From assembly GCA_937973555.1 (NCBI GenBank), contig CALJKL010000036.1, positions 1-51,158 of the forward strand: 51,158 bases of DNA, written 5' to 3'. Below the pieces are notes generated by a model. That model worked only from the letters and a program-made list of their open reading frames with translations. It searched no databases and was not told the origin of the DNA. Positions 49,734 to 51,158 of the stretch are shown here, in pieces. This DNA comes from an uncultured Flavobacteriales bacterium. Its GTDB lineage: Bacteria > Bacteroidota > Bacteroidia > Flavobacteriales > Weeksellaceae. The position numbers and the translations under genes were made by a program. Position 1 is the stretch's first letter; each line of letters begins with the position of its first letter.

Positions 49734-51101
49734 ATGAAAGAAATTAAATTACCAAAAAATTGGAAAATAGAAAAAGTAAGTAATATTGCTAATCTGATTA
49801 GAGGTATTAATTATAAAAAGGAAACGGCATCTAATAATTCATTCTTTGAAAGTTTACCTATTTTAAGGGCAAACAATATCAATGGTGATTTGAATTTTGA
49901 AGATTTAGTTTATGTTCCAAAATCACTAATTAAATCTGAACAACTTATCAAGAAAGATGATATTATTTTTGCAATGTCCAGCGGAAGTAAGCATTTGGTT
50001 GGTAAAACTGCTGTTGCAAAAAATGACTTTAAAGGCAGTTATGGTGCATTTTGTGCGTTATTAAGAATTAATGAAGGTATTAATAAAAAGTATGTTTCAT
50101 ATATCTTTAAAGGTAATAATTATAGAAAGTTAATTTCAGAAATTGCAAAAGGGACTAGCATTAATAACTTAAAAAGAGAACATATTTTAGATTTTGAATT
50201 TCCACTTCCCCCACTAGAAACCCAACAAGCCATCGTCTCCAAAATAGAAGAACTCTTTAGCGAGCTAGACAAAGGCATTGCTGAACTAAAAACCGCACAA
50301 CAGCAACTCAAAACTTACCGACAAAGTGTGCTAAAATCTGCTTTTGAAGGGAAATTAACTGAAGAATGGAGAAAAAATAATGTAAATATAGATTCTGTTG
50401 AAAGCTTAATTTACAATTTAAAAAATGACAAAAAAAATTTAAAAACTAAAACCCGTTCAGAAATAACCGATGAAGAACAAAATGAATTATTTAGTATTCC
50501 AAATTCATGGAAGTGGATTAGAAATGAAGAATATCTATATGAAGTAAAAGATGGTACTCATGATACACCAAAATATATTAGTGATGGAATTCCTTTCGTT
50601 ACTCAAAAAAATATTAAAAATTCAGGATTGACTTTAGATGATATACAATATATATCCGAAGAAGAACATAAAAAATATTATCAACGCTCTAATGTTACAA
50701 AAGGAGATATATTGATTTCCATGATTGGGCATAATAGGGGAATGTCAGTGATTGTTGATACAGACAGAGTATTTAGTATAAAAAATGTTGGTTTGTTCAA
50801 GTTTAACCATAAATATCAACTTAATAAATTCAGTTATTATTTCTATCAATCTAAAGTTGCATTAAATATTATTTTAAAGAAATCAAAAGGTGGAGCACAG
50901 CCATTTATTGGACTTACTGAATTGAGAAATTGGCCTGTAGTTGTATGTAGTTTAGAAGAACAACACCAAATTGTAGAAGAAATAGAAAGCCGTTTAAGTG
51001 TAGCCGATAAAATGGAGCAAAGCATACAAGAAAGCCTGCAAAAAGCAGAAGCCTTAAGACAAAGTATTTTGAAGAAAGCGTTTTGTGGGGAGTTGGTGTA
51101 G
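49734..51101 (+). CDS. hsdS: type I restriction-modification specificity subunit S
   Basis: HsdS chooses the two-part DNA target for the methylase and the endonuclease. The 455-residue protein has two target recognition domains (about 1-150 and 250-400). Each is followed by a conserved coiled spacer: Leu-Pro-Pro-Leu-Glu-Thr-Gln-Gln-Ala-Ile at about 158-215, and Ser-Leu-Glu-Glu-Gln-His-Gln-Ile-Val-Glu at about 405-455. The spacers end in parallel as Leu-Lys-Ser-Ala-Phe-Glu-Gly-Lys-Leu and Leu-Lys-Lys-Ala-Phe-Cys-Gly-Glu-Leu. The recognition sequence cannot be predicted by eye. It follows the kinase-partner gene by 21 bases. No hsdM, the methylase needed for activity, is present before the right edge 57 bases later. 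Confidence 0.95.
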   Translation: MKEIKLPKNWKIEKVSNIANLIRGINYKKETASNNSFFESLPILRANNINGDLNFEDLVYVPKSLIKSEQLIKKDDIIFAMSSGSKHLVGKTAVAKNDFKGSYGAFCALLRINEGINKKYVSYIFKGNNYRKLISEIAKGTSINNLKREHILDFEFPLPPLETQQAIVSKIEELFSELDKGIAELKTAQQQLKTYRQSVLKSAFEGKLTEEWRKNNVNIDSVESLIYNLKNDKKNLKTKTRSEITDEEQNELFSIPNSWKWIRNEEYLYEVKDGTHDTPKYISDGIPFVTQKNIKNSGLTLDDIQYISEEEHKKYYQRSNVTKGDILISMIGHNRGMSVIVDTDRVFSIKNVGLFKFNHKYQLNKFSYYFYQSKVALNIILKKSKGGAQPFIGLTELRNWPVVVCSLEEQHQIVEEIESRLSVADKMEQSIQESLQKAEALRQSILKKAFCGELV

Positions 51102-51158
51102 AGTAAACCCAAATTCCGCAATAGAAAAAAAAGAGTATTTTAGTATTCTAATATCCAA

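Noticed and set aside
1..51158. CRISPR arrays, rRNA genes and complete tRNA genes
   Set aside because: No regularly spaced repeats, rRNA signatures or complete cloverleaf genes were seen on either strand.

Overview
The window comes from a member of the Bacteroidota, most likely a flavobacterium of the Chryseobacterium/Weeksellaceae type. The evidence is a GLPGLI-family exported protein, a PorV/PorQ-type outer-membrane protein, a SusC/SusD pair, a split cobalamin-dependent methionine synthase, and promoters of the Bacteroidota form (TTTG, about 19-20 bases, TAnnTTTG) in place of -35/-10 boxes. Purine-rich ribosome binding sites are mostly absent.

Positions 1-37780 look like ordinary chromosome. 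A very AT-rich GLPGLI gene is followed by DNA repair genes (an AddA/RecB-like helicase-nuclease and uvrC), an exported protein, a PorV-like protein, an EamA transporter, TerC, pyrG, yidC, rnhB, the SusC/SusD pair, and an argS-menE-arfB-small protein operon. Next come a deoxyhypusine-synthase-like gene, an alkyltransferase-like protein, recA, a GH63/MGH1-type glycosidase, and a methionine/folate operon (metH N-terminal half, metH C-terminal half, metF) behind a SAM-I riboswitch. The block ends with an exported GH13 amylase and a minus-strand cassette of alpha/beta hydrolase, phosphoribosyltransferase, erythromycin-esterase-like protein and a second phosphoribosyltransferase. The arfB gene carries an in-frame TAA exactly at the codon for the catalytic Gln of its GGQ motif.

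From about 37802 to beyond the right edge the window appears to be an integrated mobilizable element. Its left edge abuts what looks like the 3' end of a tRNA or tmRNA gene read on the minus strand, with that gene's terminator still in place. The backbone is a tyrosine integrase, an unrecognised coiled-coil protein, a DUF3853 DNA-binding protein, a RepA-like ATPase, a Toprim primase and a MobV relaxase. A perfect 48-bp palindrome and a second inverted repeat lie between the ATPase and primase genes (candidate origin). Nested inverted repeats lie just before the relaxase (candidate oriT).

After a decayed IS3-type transposase remnant, the cargo is a type I restriction operon: hsdR, a HipA-like kinase, an unrecognised partner protein, and hsdS. 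The start codons are packed within 2-21 bases of, or overlap, the preceding stops. No hsdM is present before the window ends. The kinase and partner embedded between hsdR and hsdS are the best candidate here for a little-described defence module.
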